Assembly (NCBI GenBank): GCA_947846985.1
Contig: CANTUZ010000008.1
Location: 39,264,817-39,328,816 of the forward strand
Source: Fratercula arctica
Lineage: Eukaryota; Chordata; Aves; Charadriiformes; Alcidae
Reading direction: 5' to 3'
Length of the DNA: 64,000 bases
The position numbers were made by a program, and so were the translations under genes. Under the pieces are notes generated by a model. It did not search any database, was not told the DNA's origin, and saw nothing but the letters and a program-made list of their open reading frames with translations. This document shows, one piece after another, positions 36,501-51,500 of this stretch (position 1 is its first letter; every line of letters starts with the position of its first letter).

Positions 36501-39500
36501 CTCCTTTAAGCCCTTACCAAGGATACAATACTCTTTCCCTGCTAAGACAACTCTCCTTGTTCACAAGATGCAAGCGGTCAGTTTTTCATAGCATTAGTTT
36601 GCCAGAGACTGAAACTGAAGTCGTACCCAACGTAGTAAGTGTTGGTATGGATCAGAGTCAGGTGAGACATCCTACCCCATGCGCTTTAAGTAGAACAGCC
36701 AACTGGCTAAACAATAAAGAGCCTTATGATAGGACTGTTTTATGTCTTTTTGTGGGTTTGGGGTGGTTTTTTTGATTGTTTTTTTTTTTTGCTTTTTTTT
36801 GCTTTTGCAGTTGTTTTTTTTTTAATTTTGTTTTGAGTTTTAGTATATTAAAATCATAGTTTTATGGTTAAAAAAAGCATATAAAGGCACCTTAGTTTCT
36901 GGCCAAAGAAACTAAGCTACACCTTCCTCAATGACAAACACAACCTTCTGTGCATCAAATGCAATTCTTTATTCATTAGATTCAACATACAAAAAGAAAA
37001 AAAAGAAGCCGACGCAGAAAACTAATACAGGAACAATGTGGAAATGGAAAGTGGCTTTTTAGGAAGTGCTTGTGCTTCTCATGAATAATTTTTACGCTGT
37101 GAAATAAAGATAGGGCTGCAAGCCAAAGTTCCAGATGAAGTGCAACAAGGCTTTTGCAGGTCAGGACACATGACAGGTAGAATGGCAACTGCAGGAGACA
37201 TACTAAGGAAGTCTCTGAGCTACATGCTCCAACTGCCTCTTGGTACTTACCACTGAACATGGCATATAAGCAAATGCCATATCAGAACATACTGGAGACA
37301 AGGGAAAAGGAAATAAAAAATAGGTATTAATAGAGCTCAATTAATCACAGTGTTGCTGTACATTTCCAATACAGGAGAACATCTAACCTGCATCTTCAGA
37401 TCTTCCAAAGAAGCTTCTCCCGCTATTTCTATGCTGCCAGCATAACAAAGATCCATGTCTGTGTGGATGTATTCTGGTGAATCTTTAGATGGGGGAAGAG
37501 AAGAGAAGAATAAAGAAACAGCAGAAGAGTCAACGTGACTTCATTTATCATCCTAAGAGCCAACAGTCACTTCAAGGTGAGATTTCACTTACAGGAGGGA
37601 CCTGACCTCAAATTTTTTTGGAGGACAGTTCAAGAAACATAATATATAGTTGATAAAATACATTCTGTTAGTTGCCAAATAGAAAGAGTTCCAACTGAAC
37701 CCATACTGCAAATTTTAAAACTAAGATCAGTCATTCACATTTGTAGATAGTATTAAATTATTGGTTAGGACTCTGAAATGTGGAACGTGTGGCCAAGGAA
37801 AGTTAAATCTGCTCTTACCTATACTACTGAAATCATGGGGGGAGAGAATAAAACTCAGAAAACATTTGAGAGAAAAGGAGAAAAACATGAATAAATCTTC
37901 TAAAAGGAGAGGGATCCTGCTCTGTAACACAACTTGGTAGCAAAGGAAGAATATTATTTTTGCTGGAGAATGGAAAATCACTTTGTTTTCCATTTTCCGA
38001 TTTGCTGTTGTCCCCACTTCATTTTTTTCTTCCTTCTTAACCCGCACTTGATTTTCCTACCCTAGCTGGTTTTTGATTTGAACTTTAGAAGAATAAATGC
38101 AGGTTAAAATACTGATTCTAATGTGTTTCATTCTATGTAAGATTTACTCATTGCTCCTTTTTACAGCTTCTCAAAAAGCAACATAGCCTGAAGTGAATTA
38201 AATACGACATTAGGAGTCTGGCGTTTGAAATCAATCACCTGCATGCTCACTGAGTAGATGCTTTACAATACTGCCACCACGTTCAGGTATAGAGGAGCCA
38301 TTTTATTTACTGACAAGTAAATTGCCCTGCTTCAGAATTTAGCAGAGGTCTTACCCTTGAACAAATATCGGTGAGGAACATCAGAACAGTACCACCCAGC
38401 ATTCGTGGCCTTGTAAAAAACTGCATCTGTTTCTGAAGTGGCTCCTTTCACCATAAACTTGCTGAAACTTATATAGTGACTGATAGGCTTCAGAAGGATT
38501 TTACTACTTTAGACTAGAATTTTGGTTTTCACGCAAAGCCCTCAGTGTGATCATGGACAATCAGGCCACACTTTCAAAAACAGGTTCCTTTCAAAAACTC
38601 ATCAAGCTTACCTCCTGCAGGAGACACCTGCAAAGCATCCATCTTGCAGGTCATCCCATTGACTTGGTTTTGTGCATTCTCTCCATGTTTCATATGACTC
38701 GAAGACTTGAGCCACCAGATGGGTATTTTCAGGAAACCCTGAAAAGTGAATGGAAAATACTGACTAGCTCATGTGTTTCAACACAGACAATGAAAAATTT
38801 AACCTTCATCTCAGGAAGAAGGAAAAGACATGTTCAAATGTGAGCTTTAGTGAAGGCATTGACATTCATCTAAGATCATGCGTCATCAACTCTCAATTCC
38901 TACTTTTACAGGGACTAAAGTGAAAAAACATCCAGCCTTGTGTAGCCTAACATCGCCATCCTGGCTCTAGTGGATGTCCTGGCATCCAACATTAGCAATG
39001 CAACTCGGCACTGTTGTCTGAAGATCTGGACACAGATATGGCCTTGTCAGAGGAAGCTGGATTTGTCTAAGCTCCCCAACTGCAATGCTGCTCTGCCGCT
39101 CCAGAAACTCCTGATTTTCTTACCTGCTCTGCATGGACAGGAAAGGACACCAAGTTGGTACCCCTCTCCTTTCCTGAGCAGGAGAGGCTTCCTTTCTTTC
39201 AGATGCAGTTCTGAACTGGGCTGTTAACACCTCCTGCACTGCTGCTGTAAGCTTTTATCCTACTTTTTTTTTTTTCTTCTGAGAACAAATGTATTAAAAA
39301 TACCTGGGTTTACTTTATGAAGCTTTATTCACCATGGATTCGCTAAGATCCACGTTGTCTGCCCACTAGATCTTAGAAACTCGTAAAGCTTTCTGTTTCA
39401 ACTTCCATTGCCCTATACACCCCCCCCACTCCCCATAGCCAGCAGTGGGAGTCATGATGGCTGCACCTGGACTTTGGGGAATGCATGGCAACATGGTAGC

Positions 39501-42500
39501 CAAACACTGTCTGGAACAGGGACCCAGATGTCTGGCTGGTACGCAAATATGACTACAAGTCAATCATCCTTAACTCTATAAATAAGTGCCCAGCCCAAAG
39601 CCCCTAGAGCTTTCCTGCAGAGAGGTAGGGTGTGTGCTGGGATGGGCTTCTTAAGGAGGGACACCAAGGGATGGAGTGGGGACTTCTTGCACCAACAGAG
39701 CGTCGGTAAGTGCCTAGCAGCATGCTAAACTTTGAAATCTTAGCTGATAGAAAAGGATTGACTGTGCATATATGATCTTCAAGACATAAACCAGTGACCA
39801 AGTCTGGGACTAGGACTGGATTCAGCCACTCCTAGATCCTGAGAAGGAGTTCACAAAACAAGGAGGTTCTTTCTGAACCTCATGATTCAAGCGGAGGGTC
39901 TCCCTGGCAGTTTTGTTTCTCCTGCTAGTCTACACAGTAAATACCGAGTCTCTCTCGCTATTGAATTTTGTTAAATCACTGTCACGTTTACTGTAACACA
40001 TTGCAAAACTGGTTTTTTTTGTACCAATAAAAGTATTTCTGCTTTTTTCTGGGAACTGAAGTGGATGAGTTCATCCATGATAAGGGTACAGACCCATGGC
40101 TTTCCATGCTGCTTATATCTGCTCATTAATGCAGCAAGTGTGGTTAGTTCTGTTCTTCCCCTCCACAGCCATAGCTGGGTCATAGCCTGAGGAAAATATG
40201 CCAGGGCGTGAAGGCAGTCACTTAATACGAGATTTTGTCTGTGCAGGTCAAAAATTGGAGCTTTAGGAAATTCCTACAGGGGGTAAATAGTAGAGACTTC
40301 ACGACAGTATCGCTGAAGAACTCTAAAATTTGGTGGATAAATGGTAAATCTTGTAATACTTCTATGGGTCTGCAGAAAAAGCTTTGGCATGAAAGTCATA
40401 AAATCCATATGAAAACCCAAGGTCAGAGGGAAGGGTTGATGGAAACGGAGATGGGTATACCACAGATGTCAAACTAGATGAGGGCTGTAACTAGTCCTGT
40501 AACATGCCAACAGGAGTAACCTGCATTGGTGGCCTCTTGTAACTCCCCCTGCAGCCATCCCTTAGAAGATAATACCTTGGCAATGTGCAACAGTTCAAAT
40601 TTGCTTTAAGGCTTGACGTTGTTTTCAAACCGGTCACTTGCAAAAAATTTCTCCCAACAGGCTCCTCTCATCACACCCTCAGCACAGCCCCAAGGATGCG
40701 AGGGTCTCTGCACCTCACCCCCTCACGGCTCAGTGCAGAAAAGATGGGACTTCTCCACACTCCAGGGACTGGGCATGGGGACAGAGGAACAGCTCATGCA
40801 CCACTTGGCAACTGGCAATTCTTTTAGGGAGTGCTGGGAGACCTTGAACAGGGTGGTTGTGCCTGCCTGCGGGATGTCTGCTTTGCTGCCTCTTAGCCGC
40901 TGTGGCACATGGTGGGGTGCAGCACTTGCAGGGAACCAGGTGGGTTGGGGGTCACTGAAGATCTCCAACCCTCCTGGAACACTCTTGCCACCATCTTGTC
41001 ATGGGATGGGATGACAAGGATAACCTCATCAGGCATGGGATGGGGAGGGGGCTAGAGCCTGGGGCACACAAGGGGAGGTGGTGAGAGGTCCCTGTGGCCA
41101 AGCAGCAGCAGAATGGCACCACAGGGGAGCAATCCCCAGCAAAGGTGCCCTTAGCCCCCCCCCCCCCCCCCCCCTTCTTCTTTCTCCGATGTTAGGGCAT
41201 CTTTTAGGTCACAGCTCCCAAAATGCCATATTTGGCAACATGTAACCATCACAGTGGCTGCCTGATGGTAAAAGCCACCTGATGGCCTTCTGTTCTGGGT
41301 CTTATAAGGACCCCAGTAACTAGGTGGCAATTGAGCTTCAAGGCCCTTCAATGCTGCTAGGGCAGCTCATGGAGGTAGATCCACCTGAAGACTTGGGAAC
41401 AATAGCAGAGAAGAGCCAATGGAAGTGGATCCATCTCCCACATGGCTCTCTTGGCAGCACTTTGCTATGCCAGGGCTCACCTGACGATACCACCCCAACA
41501 CCAGCACAGGAGCACCCGGCCAGTGCCTGGCATTAGCTGGGAGGCCTGGCGTCTGTGCCCAGCTATCCTGCAGGATCGCCCATTCCATCTCCTGGCAATC
41601 GGCAATTACTTTGTTGGCTTTCTCTCCCATTCCCCTACCCCCAGCTCCTCCTGAAGGGGTGCAGTCTTTTCAGCTCTGAGCCCCAAGAAAAGGTGACCAG
41701 ACAACAGGGCTGCTGCAGCCAAAGTGGCAGGACTCATTCTTCAGAGGACCACTGACCTCACTGGGGCTTGGAGGTTGGGTCCCTTCACTGAGGATGGTTG
41801 AAGATGAAGCTGGACTCTCCGTGGTGGTGCATGAAGAACAACAGATCAAGCAAAGAAGTTAGAGACAGCTGTTCTTCTGGAGAGGCAGAAGACCATAGGT
41901 CTGCCAGGAAGAAGTGCTGGCCTTCGGCATTAAGGTGCCTCATTAGTTCTTTCCAAGATTGAGCATTGCTTTATTTTAAAAAACCCAATAAAACAACAAA
42001 AAAAGAAAAGGTATAAAGATGCTTTCTTCCTCTTTTATTTGGAACTTTGCATTTGGACTCGGAGCTCTGTCTCCTGGTCTCCCCAGTCCAGGACAGACAC
42101 TGATGTTTGGGGGGTGGGCCCAGCCCACAGCCTTGGAGATGGTGGGGGGCTGGAGCGCACAGTGCACAAGGGTAGGCTGAGGGATCTACCTCTGGTCATA
42201 AGGGTGGTGAGACACTGGAGCAGGTTGCCCAGAGAAGCTGTGGGTGCCCCATCCCTGAAGGTGTTCAGGGTGAGGCTGGATGTGGCTTTGGGCAGCCTGG
42301 TCTGGTGAAAGATCAGAACTAGGTGATCTTTAAAAGTCCCTTCCAACCCAAACTGTCCTATGATACTGCTTGAGGTTTGTTAGCAAAGCATCCTATTTGT
42401 ATAACCATCCCTGACAAGAAGGTCTCCCAGCAGGGCCCTCCATTTTCAAATGGCATCCTCGGTACAAATCTGAACTGAAGGCAAACACTTAAGTTCCTCT

Positions 42501-45500
42501 GTTTTTATGGTTTTGTAGTATAAGAGTTGTGCCTTCACAAGAACCTTGCATGCCATTTCCTTCAGATCTGTTAACATAATTTTAGACAAAGAAGCTGCAG
42601 TGGGCAAGCCTTTTACTATAGAAGTTGAAAAAAGAATAAATATAGACAGACTAAGAACATTATAATGTTGACAGATAAAAAAAAAAAAGCTGTAAAACTA
42701 CAAAAAGCTTTATTCTTTAACTGCTGGCTAGAGTTTTTCAACTGCAATTTTTCTAAAAGAAGCATAATAAAACTATTGGCATATTCAAGTCTCCAGACAC
42801 TGACAACTGACTAAAGAACACAAACTCATTTTACCTTTGGTGGAAGTTTTCCTTCTGTTATAACCAAAGTATCTCCTCTGCAAACATTAAGTTCCTTCAA
42901 AGTGGCGTTCTGTAGGAAGAGAAAGCACAGCATCCTTGTTAGCCTACGTGTTCTTGTGCGCTGTTTCCTAAAGTATACATTGGGGGTTTTTTAAGCCAAG
43001 TGTCCGAGGTGTTTTGCTTTGCCAAAGAGCACAGAAATATTCATTTAACATCGCCTGCTTGGAGACTGTTTTGCAGCAGCACACAAGTATTACACCTACA
43101 GGAGTCTGCTCTGCGGGACATCCTTCCAGAGCATCCTTTGCACTTCTACATCTCACCAACTGAATGCACCGTGCATCTTCGTAGATGTATCTTTAAAGTA
43201 CTGTGAGCCTAGACTTTAGAAAACTAAACTACGTAGATACAGCTTAATCCTAGTCCCTGAAATTAAAAGGCAGGTGCACAAGATTGATATTTTCACCACA
43301 GGTATCCCCACACTGTTTTCCTAAGGCCCTGTGAAAGTAAAACAGGGTGGATAGTAATGTAGCACACACAAAACCACCCCGCATTTGCTTTACTGCAGGT
43401 CTTTTCAGGGAAAGTATCTAGAGAAAAATGGAGTAAATAAACTACCGTGTGATTCAAGTCAAAAATAGGATCCTCTTACTTCCTGGCTTAATGCTTCCCC
43501 TGCTTCATAGCACCAGTCAATCCTTCTCAAATGCCAGTTGTCACCTACCAAAACACAAAAACATACATGTGGCAAACTAATTACAACACTGTTTAAAGAA
43601 AAAAAACAACAAAAAACCACCAAAAACAAACAAACAAAAACATTGCAAAACTTGTATTAAGTGTTAAGGGGTTCTTTTGCTTAGTTTTTGTTTGTTTTTT
43701 TAAACACGTATCTGACAACATGAATGAAATACCACCTTCATGTCCTTCCCCAGACCCTAGAAACACTTTGCTGCTTGGAAATGGTCATCTTTTACTCACA
43801 CAAATGTCCCTTCCTCACCTGCCTAATTGATTTCCCTGGTTTAAGAGGAAAGCGAAGGAATTGGGTTAACAACACTTGGCCAAAAAGGAAGGGGGAGGGG
43901 GGGCGGGGGAGAGAGAAAATTAAAATATTGAGAATGGAAAAAAGCCTGGAAATATCGAGTGAATTGATGATGAAATTCCCATGTCAATATAACATTTGAA
44001 TCAATGACAGGCTCCTTAAAATAAAAACTATATGGAAAAATCCAACTTCCCCTCTCCAAGTGTCTACCTGCTTGAAAAAAAAAAGAAAAAAAAAAAAAGG
44101 ATGGTGTAGTCCAGAAACTACAATACTTTAGATTTAGCACCTACACAGAAAGCGCACCAGGTACAGAGGGAACAAATACAATTGAACTTTTTAATTTGAC
44201 CAAAATAACCGATGAAAACGCACTGTATTCTTTGCACGGTACAAAATTTGACTTTCATAACTAATAAAACCCAAGCCCAGAAGGCTTCTCATCAATAAAT
44301 TCTGCAGGGGAAAAAAAGAAAGAAAATCCCTCGAAGTCTTTTTAAAGAACAAAACCATCAAAATCCACTGAAGTCTGACGCTTCTTTGAACGAGAGGAGT
44401 CAGATCACAAATTGCTATGCAAGGGCAAATTGGATTTATCCAAAATAGTAATATAAAACAAAGCAATAAAGACAGAACCATTGTTCTATCTGTGAATTTT
44501 GCCCCATTTTGATTACGTAGAAAGCCTGAAACTGATTTTCAAGAGCAACTGCACAGCCAGCTTCTAAAAGAGCAAGACCGCAAGTTTATAATTCTTTCCT
44601 CTCCTCGCATTACAATGACATAGATCACTGTAACAAACTTAGGTCTTGTAAGTTTAGGGTTGCAAGAGCCATCTTAGAAATCTGGAAATTCCTTTTTAAA
44701 AAAAAAAAATCATTACATAATATATATAATACAACTAACCTGACAATCCAGATTTTTCCAGCATTAAATTGAGACACTGAAAAAGAGAAATGTACGGTGA
44801 GACTTGTCTCAGTGCATAGGTTGGGAAATAAAGTTTTCTGCAAATCTATACGAGAATTTTCTAACATAAGAACTGAGTGACTGATTCCTGGTCAATTCCT
44901 AAAAACAATATAATTACATAAATATTGTGGGTTTGACCTATATTTTAAACCCTTCAAGTAGGAGATTGTTTTCAGGCAAGAAATTTACGATGTCAGGTGA
45001 GTCAGCTTTTATGCGGTTGGAAAAAAAAAAAACAAACTACACTGGCAGTTTGTTGCTTTACTTGAACAAGTTCTGTCCCAGCGTTTGAGAACGCATCTTT
45101 TGAAAAAAATGCACGTTTGAAAAATCAAACCTACAAACTCAACACTTTCCAGCCACTACTCGTAGATGCTGGCACTCTGTGCCAGAAGTCTGGATTGGCA
45201 GTACCAAGAACTGCTTCCTTCGCTCTCTCCGCGGTTCTTCTTCACTCCTCTCACTCCGATTCTGTGCATTCGGAGTTTGACAAACTACAACAGAACTGCG
45301 GCAGGCTCTGCCACGACCGAGTATCGTGCTGAGGACTGCTAATAAAAGGAGCGGATAGCCAGGCACAAAGCGGTCGGGCTGCGTTCATCCTTGGGGAAAA
45401 AGCAAGGCTGTCTCTTTACTACTTGGTGAAAGATCAAGGCATTCTCCCCCCCCAGCCTTTTGCACTTGAAACGCTTCCTTCGGCTTGGTGTCACTTGGTG

Positions 45501-48500
45501 GCCTAAAGTGACACACGGGTACAAGGCAAAGCTCTCCAGAAGCAGCAGACCTGACCCAGGCATGGCAAAAGCTTGCAAAAGCTTTCAAAAGCAGTCAGAC
45601 TTACCTCTTTGACAGAGGCAGTCTCTTCCACAACGATCTCCATCTCAGGGCTTGTGTTTTGGTCATTCCCAACAATAAAATATAAGAAGAGCTAAAAAAG
45701 CAAATATAAGCCATCAGAATACATATTTAAGTATGGAAATACTGTGAAATAACAGCTCCTAATGCCCGCATACACCAGTACAACAAGCCTGTATCAGTCA
45801 AACAGCACTGAAACTCCTATGGGCTAAAGCAAACAATCGAAGCACATGGAACTGAGTTATGGCCATCGGTAGAGCTTTATTAACCAGCTGCATATCTACT
45901 TTCCTGCTGCAAATGAGAGATAAAACCTGCTAGAACGCCGATCTTTAGAAATATTTTTTTTTTCTTGAATATTTGAACCTTGTAGATAGCAAGAGCAAGA
46001 TCTCCCTTTTCTTACTTTATGCTCTTTCCAAAAGTCTACACACATCAGAGCACAGAAGTTGGACAACCACAAACAGACGAATGATAAATGATTTGCCATT
46101 AGTCAAATGAGCTATATTAACTGTCATGTATATGCTCTCGGTCTTCTGCAACTGAGATAAATGGTGTGAGCCTTCATGCTGATGTGTGTAACTCTCAGCG
46201 TTACTGAGCATTTTTTTCCATGCCATTTGCAACCATTACAAGATAAAATTTTAACTGGGAAATGTAAGCAAAGCATAAAAAGCAGCACAAGGCTCTCTTC
46301 CGACACAGCACTACTATACCTGAGTGGAAGTTGGAGCTTTCCCACGACACAGCCCTAGCAAGCTTCCCATTTTCAATTCCGCTTCCTTGACAGTATAATC
46401 TTCAGGCACTTCAGAGAGGACAAAAAACGCAGAGAACATCATAAGCTGCTGCTTCCTGAAAACATCCGTTCTATTATGCTGCTCTTTAGAGTAAGATAAA
46501 AATGTTTGGTGACATTTAGAGAACTTTCGCTTCCACAGTGTCGACATCAGCTCTGTAAGCCTCCTATGACTGAAGCAAAGCCATATTTGTATGAAGGTTC
46601 CTCCCAACCACTTCTGGTATATGGAGTGACAGAAGAATTTAGGTTGGAAGGGATCTTTGTAGGTTGTCTGGTCCAAACCTCTGCTCAAAGCAGAGCCAGC
46701 TCTGAAGTCAAACCAGTTCACTCTGAGCTTTTTCCAGTCAAGCTCCGAATACCTCCAGGGATGGATATCTCCCAGTTTCCCAGGGTTCCATGTCTATTGT
46801 TCGACCACTCCCAACGTGAATTCCTTTTCCCCCCACCACCATACCCAGCTGGAATTTCCCTTGCTGAAACTTGTGTTTGCTGCCTCTAATCCTTTCCATG
46901 TGCTCCTCTGAGAAGAATCTGGCTCTGCCTTCTCTACAGATCCATGTTAGGGAGTTACAGATGGCAATTACTCCTCCTCCCTTCAAGCCTCTTCCTCTTC
47001 AGGCTGGAAAAACGCAACTTCCCTCTTATCTCATATGTTCCAGCTCCCAAACCATCCTGGGTGCTCTCCTCTGGACTGACTCTCATTTGTAAGGGCTTCT
47101 TTCTCATGCTGGGGAGCCCCCAAAATGGACACAACGTTCCAGATGTTGTCTGACAAGCGCTGAGTGGAGGGGAATTAATCTCTCCTTGGCTTTCTGGACG
47201 TGTTTTACTAATGGAATATATTAGCAGAGACACAGAAAACGCTTCCCAGCAAGCACAAAGCTGATCTACTCAGTTTCCCACCACTGCCCCAACAAGGGCA
47301 AAAGCAAAGTTGGGGGTCCTTTTCTACTGAATGCTGGCCATCAGGAGCACAGCTACATAGTGACAAGTGGCATCACATGCTCATCAAAATAAAAGAGCAG
47401 GCCATGGCATGAGCATGTTCCTCCACTCTTAACGGAAGCAGAAATCCACATGTTATTCAGTGTGCTTCATAAACTACAGACACAAGCTGCCTTCTCCCAA
47501 TAAACAGGAACCTAATAGCGCTTCTTCCATAACTGCAGGACTCAAGTTTGCTGCTCAAGTTGTTCTGAAATCCAACCTTGTGCATCAATACTCTAACACC
47601 AATACTCTAGGCCATTTTGTCTCAGGAAATATAAGTTAAAAAGACATGGAGCAAAGATTTTGTTTCCTGGAACTTCTAGAAAGTTGCTCTGTAACATACT
47701 AAATATGATTCCAAACAGATTGTGTAGAGACTTCTCAATTTATAAAATAAATATGAGAAAAAGAAATTTCCACTAATTCCCACAGTCTTGAAGCACATGG
47801 CCACTGGTCGATAAACCACGGCAGGTGAGCTAATCAGTTTTACTCATTAGGAATGCAAGTAATAAAACCAAGCTGAGCACTGAAGTTTAACCTCTAGCTT
47901 TGTATCGGTACTGTTAATAAACAGTAAATCTGGAAAAAACCAACCCACAGAACTGCTTCAGTTAAGTCTGGAAATTAGGAGGAGTTACACGTGTGTACTT
48001 CTCCCAGGAAAGGACAGAGGGAAGCTTAAAGTCTCCCAATAAAACTTCGTACAGAAAGATGATTAAATAAATTTACCTGGAGAAAGAAGTTTCCCATTTC
48101 CATTAACAGGTCTAAGACAGCTGTCATTTGCTGTAACAAAAAAGGCAGGAAAGAGAGAGAAACGTATTAAATAATACAAATAAATTTGTCTCAGAAGTTT
48201 AGACAGATAATATATTTGAGATTAATGACAACAATAGGTTTATCTTAGAGACCTCCCTCTGGAGGTATTACATCGAAAGCACAATTGGAGAGACATTCCT
48301 AGAGACTTCGTGAACAGTCTTAGTTTTTATCCTTTCAGTGAAAGCTTACTTTCTCTTCGAAGCCAGATGTTAGCCACAATCAGTAAAATGCTATGAAACT
48401 AACCAAGTGCTCAATGCTTCAAAAGGTAAAGACACCACAAAAGCTTTAAAGAAAGAAAACTGGAGTTTCTTAAAAAAGAAATAAGGTAAAAAAAAAAAAA

Positions 48501-51500
48501 AGCCTTCTTCAATTCTTAGTGTAATAGATTATTCCTCCTCAAACAGCTTCTGAAAAATAAGAGCTTCATAAAATGTATTTTAATCAAGACTTACACTGAT
48601 TTACTTTTTTAAGCTAGGAAAAATAATAATTTCATTCAAAACTAGATGAATTTTAAGTCCTTTGCACCCTTTCTTCCTCAAAAAACTCCTAATGGCAATG
48701 GATTTGCTGTTTTGAATAGACTAATGCAAAAAGCAGGAAGCCAACTGCTAAATTCTAACATTATCAGATCTAAAACCAAAGCAGCTGAAGACTTACCTAG
48801 TTCCTCCTCTAGTTGAAGCTCCCGTATTGCTTTCATTTTGATATCTGACATCACCTAGAAGAAAGCAATATTAGCACCTCTATCCAATACAGAATGCCGG
48901 TAACACATCTGCTGTTCAAATGCCAATCCACAAAAGGCAGCCTTCACTAGAAATGCATCATAGTTACGTTCTTTTTCCTCTTAGTACTATCCAGAGCTGA
49001 GAAAACATTTCCTTAACATTATTGTACCAATATAGAATAAATAAAAGTACTGATATCATAACACATTTGTGGAAGTTTTCCTTAAAAAGAGCATTCCAAA
49101 GGAAAGAAAGTGGTTATTTAATTTTTGGATCTATCAAAAGACTAATATTTCACAAATAGTAATTTTGTGAGCAAAACTAAGTAGTACTTCGTATTTTCTG
49201 TGACAAGAAATAATTTAAAAGGCAGAAAAGGTGCCAGAGAAGTCCACCCCTTGGGGAAAACCAGTATTTTTTCTATCCTATGTTGAAAGCAAGAAATAAT
49301 ACTTTCCTCCTCTTTTAGCTTTTGTTTACTGACATTTACCAAACATACATTTACAGGATGGTCCAAAAAGAAAATTGTTTCGCACTAAAACACACTAATG
49401 TAGACTGCACTGGTTTAAGTTACAAGCTTTACAGTCTTACTACACAGCAAAGTATTCCAGCAACAGTAACTCCAGGTTGCACACTGTTTTCATTGCAGAA
49501 AAACTTCAGCCCTGAGGGCTAAACCCACTCCTCATTAATTGGCCCAAGTGCACTGGGTTTTTCAGGGTAACAGGCCATGTCATATCAGACTTCTTACTGT
49601 TTCAATAGTGGCAGTAATTTTAATGTGTTTCTCTTCATCATCTGTTCTGCAGAAGTTTTTAACTTGGAGCCAGCTGATGTCATATGTAAAAGCAGTCAAA
49701 TTGCCACCCGACACGTCCACGAAGCTGTAAAAATGAGTGGTGCAAAGGTGATCAAAGACAGGAAAACTACACGTTGTTTGGGCTATGATTGCCAAATACC
49801 AAAGCTCTCAAATAAATTGATAATGCCTAGGTCATTAATAGTGATGGCATGTTGCAGAGTTAAGAGTCAGAGGCCTCAGGCAGCATCCAGGCACCTCCAG
49901 ACTATGTTTTGGTAACTGGCTTTCAATAGGACTTGAGCTTGTGAAGCTAATTCAGAGTCTAAGTCACTTTCTGAGGCTGGATTTAAGGCTTCTGGAAAAA
50001 AATATGTAAAAGCATACCTAGTCATAACTAAAATTTGAGATTTTCTGTGTCTCTCTGCTACCGTGTATCAACACAGAAACAGTTTTTGGTGAAGAACCCT
50101 CACTGCTTGATTTAATCTCAATTTTTCAATACTGCTTCAACTACGAAGTCAGAATTTATGTAACAAGCACATATACGTGTCTTTGAAAACAGGAAGCTAA
50201 CCTCAGGGCTAAACACTGGGAAGTGAAATGAGACTGGAAATTTGCCCCTAGCAACTTTAGATTCAACTGGGAGATTCAGCAGAGCTGCATACTCTTCTGA
50301 TACTGCTGCGGTCTCTCATCCCACACCAAGTCCCTCGAGAGCAAAGAAATATCTAATAGTTCCTAAGTACCTGATCCCCAAAATTTAAATTACATTATCT
50401 TGAATTAAAGAGCTCAAAGTGACAATTAGTTCGAAGAATTTCTATATAGCTAACATAATTTAACTAAAAAGATTCTGCCGAAATTTATTTTTTGTTTAAT
50501 TATACTTCTTATCAAAATGGTTACCTCTGGTCATGGCTGTCTAAGATTAGTACTGAGCATCCATCCGTCAGACCAACACTTTTGACCGTTTCCTTCATAT
50601 CTTCTTCAAGAAAAACTTCCCAGTTCTTGGCTTCTTTATCTGCTCCTGAGCCGTTCTTTAAGATGATTCCTCCTGACGGTGCTAAGGCTCTGCGCAGATC
50701 ACCTAGTCTTGTGCTGCATGAAAAGACGTGCTGCGCTTCTGTGAAATGCTGACCCTTCCCTCCTTCGTTATGCTCCGCTAAACGAAGAACGTTTACAACC
50801 ACGGGTTCATGATCAGGGCCCGTCATCACCTTTGTACCACCAACCTGAAGTAAGGAATGCAAGATTGAGGCAGAGGTGATCAATAAAATACAGAAGAGAC
50901 TGGACAGTAATAAACGACAGCGATAAAATTATCGAGACACAAAGATGGCCCCTCTCTCCTCATTAGAAATAAACCACCTTTGACCAAATGCCTACTGAAC
51001 ATACAACTAGAGTTAAGTCAATGGTGTTGGGAAGAGAAGGAATAATGTTAAGGTCTGTTCCAAGTCTGCGAGTACAGCAAATGTATCGGTAACAGTAGCT
51101 GGGAAACCAGTGGACACTTGGTCTCCATCAGAGGAATTTAGCCCGTCCGGATATTAAAGAACTACCCAAAAGCACAACTGAGGCAGATCAAAAGAGTTAG
51201 ATTTTAAAATCTGGCCTTTCTGATATTCAACCTAGGCCAAAAATATAGTTCCCTGACCAAAGTAATTTGATCACGCAGGAAGCTGGAGTAGTGAAGACCA
51301 TACTAAAAGTAAAACCACAACAAGAACAACTCTGTTACTAGATGTTTTCTTTTGGGTTTTGGGGGTGGGTAATAAATCAGAAAGAAAATATATGCCTTTA
51401 TAACAGAAGTCTTTTAAAAGTCAAATTTTATTACATTACAGAGATGGAATAAAATGCTGTGTTGCATAACCACTGAAGCAAGTATTTGAAAGTTACACAG

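Noticed and set aside
46506..47233. Overlapping open frames on both strands near 46.5-47.2 kb
   Set aside because: They fall in the old CR1 fragment, so they are repeat-derived.
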